Part shown: piece by piece, positions 45,622-56,844 of the stretch | Position numbering within the stretch: the stretch's first letter is position 1 | Layout of the letters: every line of letters begins with the position of its first letter | Assembly (NCBI GenBank): GCA_025531455.1 | Contig: JAMYHL010000052.1 | Location: forward strand, 186,001 to 250,000 | Length of the DNA stretch: 64,000 bases | Direction of reading: 5' to 3' | Source: Apiotrichum sp. Y4204 | Taxonomy: Eukaryota; Basidiomycota; Tremellomycetes; Trichosporonales; Trichosporonaceae | Translations under genes and position numbers: made by a program | The notes under the pieces: model-generated | Database searches by the model: none | Told to the model about the DNA's origin: nothing | What the model saw: the letters and a program-made list of their open reading frames with translations, nothing else

Positions 45622-48189
45622 TTACTGCTGCTCAATCTTGATGTCCTCGGCGTCAAAGTCGCTCTTGCTGTCGCCAGCAATACTGGTCTCGGGAGTCATG
45701 GTCTTGCCTTCCTCCGAGGCGAGGACGCTCGCCGTGGAAGACGTGCTCATGTTGGCACTACCGTCGCGGACATTGCGCATGAGCGCGTTTTCGACGTCAA
45801 ACTTGAGGAGAACCGGCGGGCCAAGCACGTCCTCGATGCCGAGAGCACTTCCAGTTGTCGGGTCGACGGTTCCAGGTAATCCGTGGGAGAGCTCCGCGCC
45901 CTCGCCAGCCAGCTTCTTGGGAGACAGGTTGCGGCCGGGACTTCCGCCGCTGAACTTGCATGGGGGAGCATCGGGAAGAACCCAACGGAGTGCCTCGTCG
46001 CCAGCCAATCGTACCATGTCCTCCTTAACTTCGAGAAGCGAGCTCATCTCCATGACTTCGCGCACGACGCTCACATCCGGTGTAAGAGACTTGATACGGT
46101 TGAACGATGCGATCATTGAGATCTCGATCCAACCTTGCGAGTCCATCTGAGGGTTAGCACCGTAACAGTTGCCGAAACCCACCTGCTGGCGCAGGAAAAA
46201 GTCCATGACCAGGTTCTGCATGCTAAAGTAGTACTCGACCTGGTCGTTAGCTCAAACTTGTGATTGCGGTTCTCACCTGGCCCAAAACATAGTACCGCAA
46301 TGCGTCGATGTTCGACACCTGGGTTACGGGCAGCGGCGGCGGGGGCATGCTGCGTGGGAAGGCCTGCATGGTCGCGGCGTACTGCGCCGCGTCATAGCCT
46401 GGGGGAGCAACGACGAATCCACCGGTGGCAATCGGATAGTAGTTGTAACCCATGCCGTATCCGCGCTGGTAAATGTTTGCCAGCTCGGTAGTGCCTGCTA
46501 CTGGCGAAAGCTCGGGATATGTTGTGCGCATCGAGGCAGTTGATGCCGAGCGGTAACCTCCACGTCCTCCACGACCGCCCCCATAACCACCACGCCCGTC
46601 GCGCTCGCGGCCGCGAGCGGATCGGGGCCCATTTGCACCATTGCTCATGCGAGCAGTGTCAAACTCTCCCCCACCGCTCGGCGACAAAGGCACAGACGAA
46701 TGCAGAGGCGAAGCACGTTTCGATTGTTGGCTTCCTTGGCGCGAGAGGGGGGCACTCAATGTGCCGTTAACAAATGCGTTGTATCCGTCGCCGTTGACAA
46801 GATCGGCCCGAGTTCCGTTGGGGAGCGCACCGCGGGCTGCCTCAACGAAGGGGGGAAGGCGGGCCTCGGATCCTTGAGACCCAGACCTCTGCATGCGAGG
46901 TGCTTTCTTTGCCTCGCCACCCTTCTTCCCCCGCTTGCCGTCACCAGAGTCCCACTCCTTCCCGCGTCCCTTAGTCTTGCCCGTTTGCCGTCGGGTGGCC
47001 ACCGCCGCCCGATCAGCCGCCTCTTGGAGCTCGGCAGCGGGAATCGCCATCCACTTTTGCTTCTCTGAACATTGTCAGCAACAAGTCAAAAAGTTCTCAT
47101 CCCGTCCAACTCACTTCCTCCAATCGGAGCAGAGGGTTCCTCTGACACCGAAGACTCCGTCTCCTTCTTGTCATTCTTGGCGCGCTTGTCGTCTGTAGAC
47201 TTTGTAGTCTCAGCTGCTTGGCTGACATCGGGCCACAACGTCGAGTCGGCGTGGTGGTGATGGTGGTGATGATGTTCACCCGAGTGCTTCTTCTTCTTCT
47301 TGCCTCCTCCAGCCTTGACTTCGGGATTCGCCTCGGGAGCGGGGGTCTCGGACGCTGTAGCAGCAGGGGTAGGCTCCTGCGCAACCGTCTTGAGAGTCTT
47401 TTTGCGCACGTCCCAGGCGTTGACTGCCGGAGGCGGAGCGGCTTGCCTGGGAGCTGGAGGAGCGGGAGAAGGCTCGGCAGCGGCCTTTGGTCGTGCGCGC
47501 CAACTCCCCTCGGCGTCAGCAGACCCTGCCTTGGGCTTTGACTGCTGCTCCTGTGTTGGAGCCTTGGACTCGGAGGACGAGGCGGGGGCAGCCGGAGGCT
47601 TGGAGTCCTCCGTTGTTGGGGTGCTGGGGGTGGCTGACGACTTGTTCGCACCCTCACCAGCAGCATTGGACTGCTGGGAAGAGCCCCATGCAGATGACTT
47701 GCCCCCAGAGGACGTAGATTGACGACCAGAGGAGCCGGCGTGCGACTTGCTGAAAGATTTGTCCTTCTTGCCTCTGCGCTCCGTCGAAACCTCGTCGGAC
47801 TCCTTCTTTACTGGCTCAGACTTCTCGTCGCGCTCGCGCCAGTTTCGCGAGTTACTGCCACGCTTTTCCTCTTGTTTCTCGGGGCGAGACCTGCTGCGTC
47901 CACTAACGACTTCCCACGAGCCGTCGTCGGCCTCGTCAGGCGCAGCGGCGGCAACGGCAACGGGAGCGGGAATTTCACGGGTAGCGGGAGACGGAACCTT
48001 GGAGACGACTGGCGTTGAGGATGGTGGTGTCGAGCTCGTCGACAGAGACGGCGTGGCCGCCTGAGGGGTGGCAGCGCCCAAAGTCGCCTCGGCCTTGCCG
48101 TTGGGGCTACCTCCTTGTTCCCTTATGCGGTCGGCATACGAGCCGAGAGCTTGGAATACGCTCGTCGACTTAGATGGCGGCGACGGCAT
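45622..48189 (-). CDS. La-related protein 1 (LARP1 / SRO9-SLF1 type)
   Basis: RNA-binding translation regulator. Exons 48189-47115, 47064-46277, 46239-46183 and 46146-45622 give 814 residues. A La motif spans about 607-690: NIDALRYYVLGQVEYYFSMQ, LVMDFFLRQQMDSQGW, IEISMIASFNRIKSL, MEMSSLLEV. It is interrupted by two short introns around a 57-base exon. The N-terminal half is disordered, with acidic/Ser/Pro stretches, a GKKKKKHSGE segment and a run of eight histidines. RG-rich GRGGYGGGRGGRGGYR lies before the La motif. LARP1-type proteins bind mRNA and tune translation of ribosomal-protein messages. The 36-base intron inside the La motif is stop-free and a multiple of three. ATG 48189 is chosen as the first in frame. 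Confidence 0.88.
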
Positions 48190-50056
48190 GTCTGTCGAGG
48201 CCACAGAAAAAAACGTTGTATCAGAAACTGATCACCAAACTGTCGCCCACGTCAGCTGGACATTCCAAACCCAAGGCCAAAAAGGGGCGAAAAAAATGCG
48301 GTCGTGCGCGATGTCCAAAAAGGAGGGTGCGCGGCTGCGAGAGTGGTGCTAGTGCGACGGGCGACAGCGAGGAACGCTTCCGCGTTGTTCGGCGCTGCGG
48401 GTGGCAACAACGCTTGGCACGGGAGACACCGGCGAGGAAGCGGCGAGGACCTGGGGCCGAATAGGCCTGGAGGTATGTATAAGCCGCCGCGTCGGGTTTG
48501 GTTCCGGAAATGGCCAGTGGCAACAATAGCCGTCCAGACGCACACACGTATGTGATGGGAAGAAGAATGGGAAGTGTGAAGAGAGGGAGAGGGACGGGAA
48601 AGAGAAGAAAAAGCCAGTCCGTAGGTTGGAGCTTTCAAGAGAGGTGGGGAGGGAAGGTATGGCAGGGGGAATTGGTGGGATGACCTACGCGGTGGAGGCG
48701 CGCACCTGTAAGGCGAGGTCGCGTGGGTCGTGCGTTATCGGAGGGTGCGACGGAATGCGCGGCTGTTCAGGCTTTTATGCAGTGCAGCTGCTTTATAAGA
48801 AAGGAGGCAAGCACCGAGGGCGATGCGCACGATGGCGGCGGCAGTCGGGTACGCACACTTTTCTTCGCCACCAGATCAAACGGACGGAGGCTTTGAGGGG
48901 GAGGATTGTGCTGCGGTGTGCGAGTCTGAGCGGTCCGGAGGTTCGGAGCTGTGCGAGATCGGGCCTGGGAGAGGGGACAGGCTGCGCGAGGGAGATATCA
49001 GTATCGCACAGATCTAAGTCTGCGCGTATCGAGTGGCGAATGGAGGGGGAGAGGAGGGAGGCGTCGAAGGGAGACGGGAGGTTGATGAGGTAGAGGTCGA
49101 GTAATGGACGAAATTACGGATCCGAGCGAGTAGCGAGAACGCAATGCAAGTGGAAACCTGGGGGGAGTGTAGAAGCCAAAACTGACCGAGGTGGCGGCCG
49201 ATACTTGGCGCGGGCTGAGGAGAGAGGTCGAGAGTAAGTTACGCGAATGTTGCTCGAGAGGAGGAAGTGTGAGAGTGTCGGTCTCCAATATCGATATCTG
49301 CCTTGCTGAGTGAGCAAGAGTCGTCGGAGAGGACGGGAAGTGGAACAAGGTGAAGATGAGAGAGTGGGTGAGGGGATAGAGATGAGGATGAGGGGTAGGG
49401 GGAGGCGGCGACGGCGATGGAAGAGCGACGGCGGAGACGAGACGAGAGACCGGGGACGAGGCACGTAAAGTGTCGTCTGCAATCTGCAATCTGCGTCTTT
49501 GTGGGTGGGTGGGTAGTAGTTGTCAGAGGGTTGTCAGAAAGGCAGCATCTGTAATGAACCTCGCGCTACGCTCCGCTCGCTCAGAGTTCTCTGCTCTCTG
49601 CACAGACCCACTGGCAGCAGCAAGCCAGAGCCTCTCTCGCGCAGAGCAAGACGCGACTTTCGAGGACCAAAGTCTGGGCGGTCTGGGCAAAGAGTTCATA
49701 TTATGTAATATCCTCTCCATCTCCTGCTGGCCAGAACGCCGGCATTACCGGCATTTACAATATTGCATTCGAGGGTGCCTCGATTAGGAGCGGGAGTAAA
49801 AGGTCGGGAAGGTTTTGTATTCAGGAATTTGTGCAAGCATGGACCCACCCAGCAAGAGGGATTTTTTTTTTTCCCGACTGTAGACCCCACTTATGACGTC
49901 CCCTCCACCTGCGCTGTGGCCGGAATTTTTGGCTCTACGCGCTTTTGGAGCTGACCGCGGAGCTCGCCGCGGGTGGCACGAGTGGAGAAGATATGAACTC
50001 GAAGTGCATCAACATTGATCATTCACCTCCACATCAGACATTTAGACGCGACCACC
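48190..50056. other. Intergenic between LARP1-like gene and IMP3 (divergent)
   Basis: About 1.9 kb. From 48,300 to 49,500 the plus strand is strongly purine-rich (minus strand CT-rich), which fits a long pyrimidine-rich leader for the LARP1-like gene. A T11 run is at 49862-49872. I see no gene. Minus-strand frames here are low-complexity Ser/Leu/Pro. Confidence 0.5.
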
Positions 50057-51009
50057 ATGCGCCAGCTCAAGCATCACGAGAAGAAGCTCCTCAAGAAGGT
50101 CGACTTCCTGAACGTGAGTAGGAGAGGAGTTTAAAGAGGGAGGGCAAGACACTGCGCAGCGACGGCGATCGTGTCTTTGTCTTCGTCCTCGTCATCTTTC
50201 GGTTCCTATGATGGAGCACGTCTGACTCCCAGTGGAAGCAGGATGCGTCGCAGCGCGAGATCCAGGTGATGCACAAGTATCACATCCAAGACCGTGAGGA
50301 CTACCACAAGTGAGTAGATCAAGGCTGGGGTCAAGTTAGCCGGGAAGTATCTCGTCAGTCAATTGTCAATAAAGTCCAGCTCCCGTGATGGCTTGTGATG
50401 GCACTCTGACATCAGATACAACAAGATTTGCGGCAGCCTGCGCTCGCTCATTCACCGCATCTCCCTTCTCCCCGCGCAGGACCCCTTCCGGCAACAGAAG
50501 GAGTCGGAGATGCTCAACAAGCTGTACGACCTTGGTATCCTCGGTGAGTCGAGCTGAGGCTGACCAGTGCTCGTCAAGCCGTCTGCACGTCATTTCCACA
50601 GCTTTATCCCCAGAGCTTTATCTAACCGCAGACGTCGGTTCCAAGCCTTCGGATATCGAGAACAAGGTCACCGTCTCGTCGATTGCGCGCCGCCGCCTCG
50701 CGGTCGTGGTGACCCGTCTGAAGATGGCCGAGAGCGTGTCTGATGTGAGTCTCGGAGTCCGATATTCCTTGTGACCTCTTTCTGCGTCTTGTATTCTCTT
50801 CCCCTTATCTCTGGGATTTCTGGCTAACATCACAGGCCGTCAAGACAATCGAGCAGGGCCACATTCGCGTCGGCCCTACGCCCATCACCGATCCCGCAAT
50901 GCTCATTACGCGTCACATGGAGGACTTCGTCACCTGGGTCGACTCATCGGCACGCAAGCGTACCATCATGAAGTACAACGACGAGCTCGACGACTTTGAC
51001 CTTCTTTAA
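50057..51009 (+). CDS. IMP3: U3 snoRNP protein IMP3
   Basis: Component of the small-subunit processome that helps U3 snoRNA base-pair with pre-rRNA. Exons: 50057-50113, 50233-50309, 50416-50543, 50632-50744 and 50836-51009; 182 residues, the family's usual length. It matches the family end to end: [40 protein letters not shown], an S4-like RNA-binding region with [17 protein letters not shown] and [10 protein letters not shown], and the highly conserved end [20 protein letters not shown] then [11 protein letters not shown]. Introns are 88-119 bases, longer than the window mode. Confidence 0.96.
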
Positions 51010-51377
51010 TTCTCATCAGCATTGTAGCATTGTATACCCCGCATCGACCGCATCAGCATTCGCATCCTGCCCGTATGAATCATTGTCACTCGACTTTACT
51101 GATCATACTAACCTCAGGCAAATCCGACAACACTCCTGCTGACACCACTGACATTACAACACAATGCATCGGCAGGCAATTATGATATCTACAGGGCCGC
51201 TGTGCCGTAGTCGAACAAGGACTGATGAGAGACAGATGCGGGAGGTCGACGGGAGAAGGATAATCGAAACAGACAAGCGATGGAAGACATGTGGACTATT
51301 GGAAGGCGGAGAGGAAGGCGGAGAGGAAGGCGGAGAAGAAGACAGAAAGGAAGACGGAGAGATTGGGGCAGACGGCG
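51010..51377. other. Convergent intergenic region with purine repeat
   Basis: About 370 bases. It contains an aggcggagagga 12-base repeat, about three copies at 51303-51340, otherwise nothing visible. Confidence 0.6.
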
Positions 51378-52487
51378 CTAAGCCCAGTCGAGCGCGTTGA
51401 GCCAGCGGCCCACGTCTGCGTGTGACAGCTCGTCGCGCCACTCTCCACTCTCAAGGTACTTCTTGAAGGGGACAAGTTTTACCCTGGAAAAGACAAGCTC
51501 CTTATCCTCGTCCGTCCATCCCTCCATCATGACCCCGCGGTCATCCGCCTGCTTGACGGCGCGCTTCAAGTCCGCCTTCGCGCGTCCCTGAAAGTAGTCG
51601 GTGGGCTCGGCGTGAAGCCATGCCCCGAGGGTTGCGAAAAACTGCGCCGTGCGGTCGATCGCGCGGATGTTCCTCTCCGTCCAGTACTGCACTGGGCTGA
51701 AAGGATTGCAATCCTCCAAGCCGACGACAGTGATCTTGCGATCCGCATTCCTGATGATGAAAGCCACCAGGACCGGAATCAACGACTTGATGAAGGTCTG
51801 AGACGAGAAAGACTCTGCCTCATACCTGCTGGCGACATCCCAAAAGAACGGGAGGAGTACGATCTTTAGTGACTTGTCGGTGTGGTGGGGTGGGCGATTC
51901 ACCCGCTGCGAAAATGGGGCAACAGTGTACCGCCTGTCGTACGCGAGGTGGTTTAAATAAACCACGATATTGCTCGGTGCGGACAGACTGTCGGACAGAT
52001 GCCCAAGCTCGTAGATGTTGCGATGGTGATGAGCCATCTCGATGCTGGTCGTAGGCGCAGGGATGACGAGCCGCACGGCGGGCTTGATCGACGCACAAAT
52101 GTCGCACGGATGAGACAGGTAAAATACGGTAGGGAGGTCGTAAATGACGGTACGAAGGTTGGGAAAAACCTCGGCGGGCCGGCGCGGCGCAGGGCGGCAG
52201 TGGCAAAAGCCGGGCCAAACGTAATTACGCCCGCCCGCTGGATTGCAATGGTTATGAACGTTCAACGTCATAACCCTCACGATGGCCCTCTCGCGATCGT
52301 CGTACTTGTCGTGCTCATGGGCGAGGGCTGTACGGAGCAAGCGCCGTTCCGCACAGGGCATGAGCAAGGCCGACGCCTCGCCGCAGTTGAACAAATCTGT
52401 CTCTCCGAGATTTCCCAAGATGACATCGAGGACCTCGGGAATGTGCAGCAACCTATGGGAGGCGCGGATGGGGGCGTTGTTGGTCAT
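51378..52487 (-). CDS. F-box-like protein (paralogue 1)
   Basis: Single exon of 369 residues. The N-terminal HIPEVLDVILGNLGETDLFN followed by CGEASALLMPCAERRLLRTA resembles an F-box, which binds Skp1 in SCF ubiquitin ligases. No LRR or WD repeats follow. The body shares a lineage-specific layout with the gene at 56845: a VVLLPFFWD-type strand, a VVGLEDCNPF segment, and a C-terminal KLVPFKKYLESGEW-D-...-RWLNALD. Cysteine pairs (CDICASI; CHCRPAPR) may bind metal. The first real ATG is at 52487; six upstream codons are open but begin with GTG. A diverged tandem duplication lies upstream. Such F-box families are typically expanded in basidiomycete yeasts. Substrates unknown. Confidence 0.7.
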   Translation of the reverse strand: MTNNAPIRASHRLLHIPEVLDVILGNLGETDLFNCGEASALLMPCAERRLLRTALAHEHDKYDDRERAIVRVMTLNVHNHCNPAGGRNYVWPGFCHCRPAPRRPAEVFPNLRTVIYDLPTVFYLSHPCDICASIKPAVRLVIPAPTTSIEMAHHHRNIYELGHLSDSLSAPSNIVVYLNHLAYDRRYTVAPFSQRVNRPPHHTDKSLKIVLLPFFWDVASRYEAESFSSQTFIKSLIPVLVAFIIRNADRKITVVGLEDCNPFSPVQYWTERNIRAIDRTAQFFATLGAWLHAEPTDYFQGRAKADLKRAVKQADDRGVMMEGWTDEDKELVFSRVKLVPFKKYLESGEWRDELSHADVGRWLNALDWA

Positions 52488-52529
52488 GTCGTGCTTAATC
52501 TTCACGAAAACGAGTAGAGGGAAGGTAAA

Positions 52530-52965
52530 GCGAAGGGTTGATCGGGTTGAGGATGAGTGTTTGGCGGCTCGTCCTCGCAGAGGAGGAGGAAGAGAAGTGG
52601 ACTGGGCTGAAGGGGAAGGTGTTGGAGAGACGTCCTCGCAAAGGAGGAAGAGGAAGAAAAGAGGATTGAAGGTGACGGGAGACGATTGAGAGAAATGGGA
52701 AGATGAGAGGGAATGGAAGAAGAGGGAGGAATGGGAGTCGGGATTCGCAAGATGTATCTAACGAAACTGACGAGGTGAAGGGTTGCAGTTGAGAGTGAAC
52801 GGGTTTGGGGATGAGAGTATAGCGGCTCGTCCTCGAAAGGAGAAGAAGGAAGAGAAGTGGATTGAAGTGAAGAGAAATGATTGGGAGAAATGGGAAAGTG
52901 AGAGAGGATGGGAGAAAGAGGGGGGGAGGGGAGTTGGGGGGCCGCAAGATATATCCAACGAGGTC
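52530..52965. repeat. Diverged tandem duplication upstream of F-box paralogue 1
   Basis: Two related purine-rich units, about 52530-52760 and 52793-52965, share gcggctcgtcctcg, then gaagagaagtgga, then gagaaatggga-type blocks. A third partial cgtcctcgcaaaggagga lies at 52632-52649. Confidence 0.6.
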
Positions 52966-53570
52966 GACAAAACGACCAAGAATCGGTTTGTGAAGTTGGA
53001 CGAGGGAAGGCAGAACGTTGTGTGCGTCCTGTCAACTGCCTACTGTGTGTGTGTGCTGCCAGCCATCGTGCGAGGAATAAGTGCAGGCCACCCACACACG
53101 GTTCCCCTGAGAGCTCCTCGACTGCAGCGTCCTTGGGCGGAGTGCCTGCACTGGAACGAATGCCTGCATTGTGGAGGAAATGCCTTTTCGAACGCGGCAG
53201 CTTTTCCTCGCATGGAAATGAAATTTCTGAGCGCGGTGATAAGCTGCATCGAGTGATCATTAACAATGTTATCTTATCATCAGGACGCCGATCTGTGGTA
53301 TGTAGTGCGACGCGATCATAAGTAACGCGTCACGTCTAGGGGGCGCGCGTTGCGCGCGGTGGAGGTGGTCCACTTGCTGCCTGCCTGCAAAACATGGCTG
53401 GGGCTGTGGCCTCTGCTCCTTCGCGGCACTGATTCTCTGAGCCTCTGGCTTCCTCCCTTGTCCTGCTGAGCCCTTGGAATGGCACACCAAGTCGACCTCC
53501 CTCGCGAACCCTGATGCCTTGTTATTCACGCGCTTTGTTCCCCTGTGCAGCGCTGTGTGCGTGGCTGGTT

Positions 53571-53616
53571 GCCTTGCGCGCTGTGTGTATTCACACAGAG
53601 CAGCGCGCAGCAAGGC
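53571..53616. repeat. Imperfect inverted repeat (hairpin)
   Basis: Arms gccttgcgcgctgtgtgt and acacagagcagcgcgcagca plus aggc are near-complementary around a short atte-like loop (tattc), forming a long GC-rich hairpin with a few bulges. Confidence 0.6.
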
Positions 53617-56600
53617 ACTCGTGGCGCTGAAGACAGCAGCTGACGAGGACTGAACAGACGAGGGGAATACGAATTGCTGGATCACTGACGAGATGAGAGA
53701 TCACGAGTGAAGAGAGAAAGTCACGGGATTTGGGGAGAGCGACACACACGTCTTGAATGTAACTCTGCTCTGATTCGAGGCGTTGTTTACGCGCAGTTTA
53801 CTCCAGGAGTTGTGTATGCGTTTAATTGTGGAAGGAAATGAAGGGGAGGCAAGGCTGACAAGGAGGGAGGTGCTGGAAATTTGCGGGAGTGGAATAAGTG
53901 TGGTTCGGAGCTGCGTTGGTGGTGGAAGCAAGAGCTGTTCCGCGAGCTTGGTCCGTGATGGAATGTGATGCTTGAGGGTTGTGAGCTGGTGAGGGCGAGG
54001 GTGGTGTGGGTGAGCGTGCAGGACGAGTTTGATGACGATTTTGGTGGTAATTGCGACACGCGGTGTCCTTCTCTGATTGCATGGTGCTCGTGACTGATCA
54101 CATCATTTTGTTCATTGAACAATATTCCTATCCTCCATCAATCTTCACTCTGTCCGCTAAGAATCCGCTCTTCGCTTCCCGCAGTCTTTTGCGCGTCCGA
54201 CACAATTTCCCAGCCTCCAAAGCCTCACCGAGAGCCCTGTAGCTGTGGACCGTGGCCATCAGCGGCGCCGGTCGCGACTCGGGAAGCCCCCGGACTGACG
54301 CAAGTTCTGCCCGCGACCACATGCAACAAAAGCGACAATTCGTACGCACAGCTTCCTGCTTTCCGGCTATCATTTCGTTTTTTCTCTCTTGTTGTTGTGA
54401 CTGACAGGATAGGGAGAAAAGTGTTTTGTTTACATGATGTGTTTATCGTTTTCGTCCCATCAACGCCCAGCCCACCTCCCCCTTTCCTGTTCCGCCCCCT
54501 GTCCAACCCTTCTCGATAATACCCACCGCTTCCTCGAGGCCGCAGCTTTGTAGAGAATTATCCATACTTCAATTGCAAGCGATGATCGCCGCTGACCTTA
54601 GGAAATACTCTCGCGGATCAATGATTTTTTATGCCTGGCGTTCGCATAGCGCGCCGGCTCCCACGCCGTAACCGCATGTTCAATTCCCACAAGCAACTGA
54701 TATGATATTCCCAGTCCTTCATGGGTCGCATAAGCCCCCGAACAATCGTATGGGTGGGTCATGTTTTGACATATGTTTGGGAACACGCAGAATTCATCAT
54801 GACCATACATAAGGAGTTATTGTTGGCGTGTCTTGTGGTATTCTCGCGGATACCAAATACCGTGAGAATGGCATATGAATCCATTTATCCGTGCACTTTA
54901 GAGCCCTAAGAATATTAGTATGCTGGGGGGTTCTGCTGACGACGAGGCCCTCGGGACACTCGGAGCTTGGGGGATAGTGGCATGGACCTCACCTTTCCCT
55001 TTCCAAACCCCCTGTGGCTCGTGATCTGCCGTCGTCCGTGCGCTGTAAAAACCCCCCAGCATGTATCGCACGCATATGCAGTCAGTGGAAAATTTTTCTT
55101 GTCATGCAGGCCATGCATGGAATTGAGGTCGTGCTTCGAAGTGGGAGGTAGGGTGCGGGTGGGAGTCGGCCGAGCTGGTCGTCTGACACACACAACAAAC
55201 AAACACACGATATCCAGGCCCAATCTGGAAAAACCCCGGAAAAATGTATCTCAGCATACCAGGCATCAGTAGCGTACCGGGAAGACTACCGGGTCCGCAA
55301 CCACTGTCCGGCCAAGTGTGCACCTCCGAGAGTTCGATCCCCTCGGACGGCCAAGTGGGGGTGGGGAGGGGGACTCACCTGCGGTTGTGGTTAAACTCCA
55401 CGAGTGAATCAAGCAGCCTGACCTCAACTTTTTGTGTTTCCTGTGTGGTTCATGGTCCGCGCATGCGCGCGCGCGAGCGGGGGAGTCGATTTGATTGCTG
55501 CATATAGCTGATAGAGGAGTGGCCAGGTGGGAGGGCAAGGTGGTGATTCGCAGTTAGAACTTTTTGCCTGTTTTTTGTTTTTTGTCGACTTTTGTCGTTA
55601 GTTCGCCGACAGTGATGAGAGTGACACAAGGTCATGACATGCAGATGACAAAGAGCGAGGAACATCTGTACGTCTGTGTAGGCGTCTGTGCGGCGCCATC
55701 CTTCCCGCGCCCCCCTCTGGTTCGAGGTCGATGCTGGTTCACGCGGCCACGCTATGAGACGACATCGCAAACTAACATGAGGCGCAATGCAAACCACGAA
55801 GAATAGGCAGAAGCCCGGCAACGAACACGACACGCCTTCGCTTTGCGCGGCGCCGATCATGATCTCCTCCGTTCTGCTGATCTTCTGATCTTTTGATCTT
55901 CTAATCTTTCCTTCGGTCCGGATCGCCGCCCCCCGGGAATCGGGGATCGGTGGCACTAAGGTGCGCTCCGTGCGTCAGCTTCTGCGCCCCTCTAGTATCA
56001 GATTGGGCTAGCCCGTGTCGATATGTCGATTGCGCAGCGATCATCGCCCTCGAATCCTCGGATAGGAGCAGGGCTCTGGGCGCTCGCGATCATCTCTCCC
56101 TCTCTCAGCCCTAAGTCTCACGGGACCGAAGGCGCCTCCGGAGGTTGTGAGGCGGCCGAGGTGTAACTACCCGTCATCTCGTGAGTGGCGATGACGCTAG
56201 GCTGCTAGCGGTGATCGCTGATGCACTGATGCCAAGCACACAGACACACAGACACACAGACATGCAGACATTAACTCCCCAGTGTTTGCCAGTGTGTGTG
56301 GGGGCCTGTGGCAATGGTGGGTGACGATACTGTCCTAGAATGGTAGCATTGAGTGATCAGCATGATCAGTGTGCCACTGTGCTGCATCTCCTGTCATCCT
56401 TCCAGAGACGATGATTGTGACGGCGTCTTCCCTCGTCCAACGATTCTTGTTTCCCCCTTCTGTCCTTTCTTCTTCTCATCATCATCTTATATATACCACT
56501 TCTTTTCTTCCTTTTCTTCTCTTCTCATCTTTCGATGCCTCATCATCTCTCCCATCGTCTTTCCCTCCTTCCTTCTCTGAATCACTCACACTGTTCCACA

Positions 56601-56844
56601 CTTCTGACCTGCTCGGTTCACCGCTTGTCTTCCTCCTCCCCTCACACTCTTCACAGCAAGTAGCAGCATTCAACAACGTCTCCCCATCCCTCCCCTCCTC
56701 ACTCTCACCCTCCGAGGCTCTTTCAATCGTGAGTCTCCTTCCTCGCTATATATCACACCTTCATTGGGTCCTTGCTCTTCCTCCGTTGACCCATTGCACG
56801 AGACGCTGATAGCAGCCCCAGAATCTGAGCGCACGTCCGGCACT

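Larger units (their letters stand above)
52488..56844. other. Gene-poor region between F-box paralogues
   Basis: About 4.4 kb without a supported gene. It holds a diverged tandem duplication (52530-52965), a 46-base inverted repeat (53571-53616), GATCTT repeats near 55,880, a cacagacacacagacacacag run near 56,240, and CT-rich leader from about 56,400. A 5' UTR intron for the downstream F-box gene is likely at 56729-56815 (gtgagt donor, cgctgat branch, cag acceptor). Confidence 0.5.

Noticed and set aside
45372..49500. Several long minus-strand frames rich in Ser/Leu/Pro (for example 48998-49489 and 45059-45562)
   Set aside because: Translations of pyrimidine-rich leader or UTR sequence, lacking domains and overlapping each other in different frames.
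52502..53266. 254-codon minus-strand frame upstream of F-box paralogue 1
   Set aside because: Low-complexity Ser/Pro/Leu/Phe translation of the purine-rich tandem duplication, with no domain or splice support.
55321..55360. tRNA-like T-arm (agagttcgatcccctc)
   Set aside because: The stem has a mismatch, and no acceptor, D or anticodon arm can be folded upstream.
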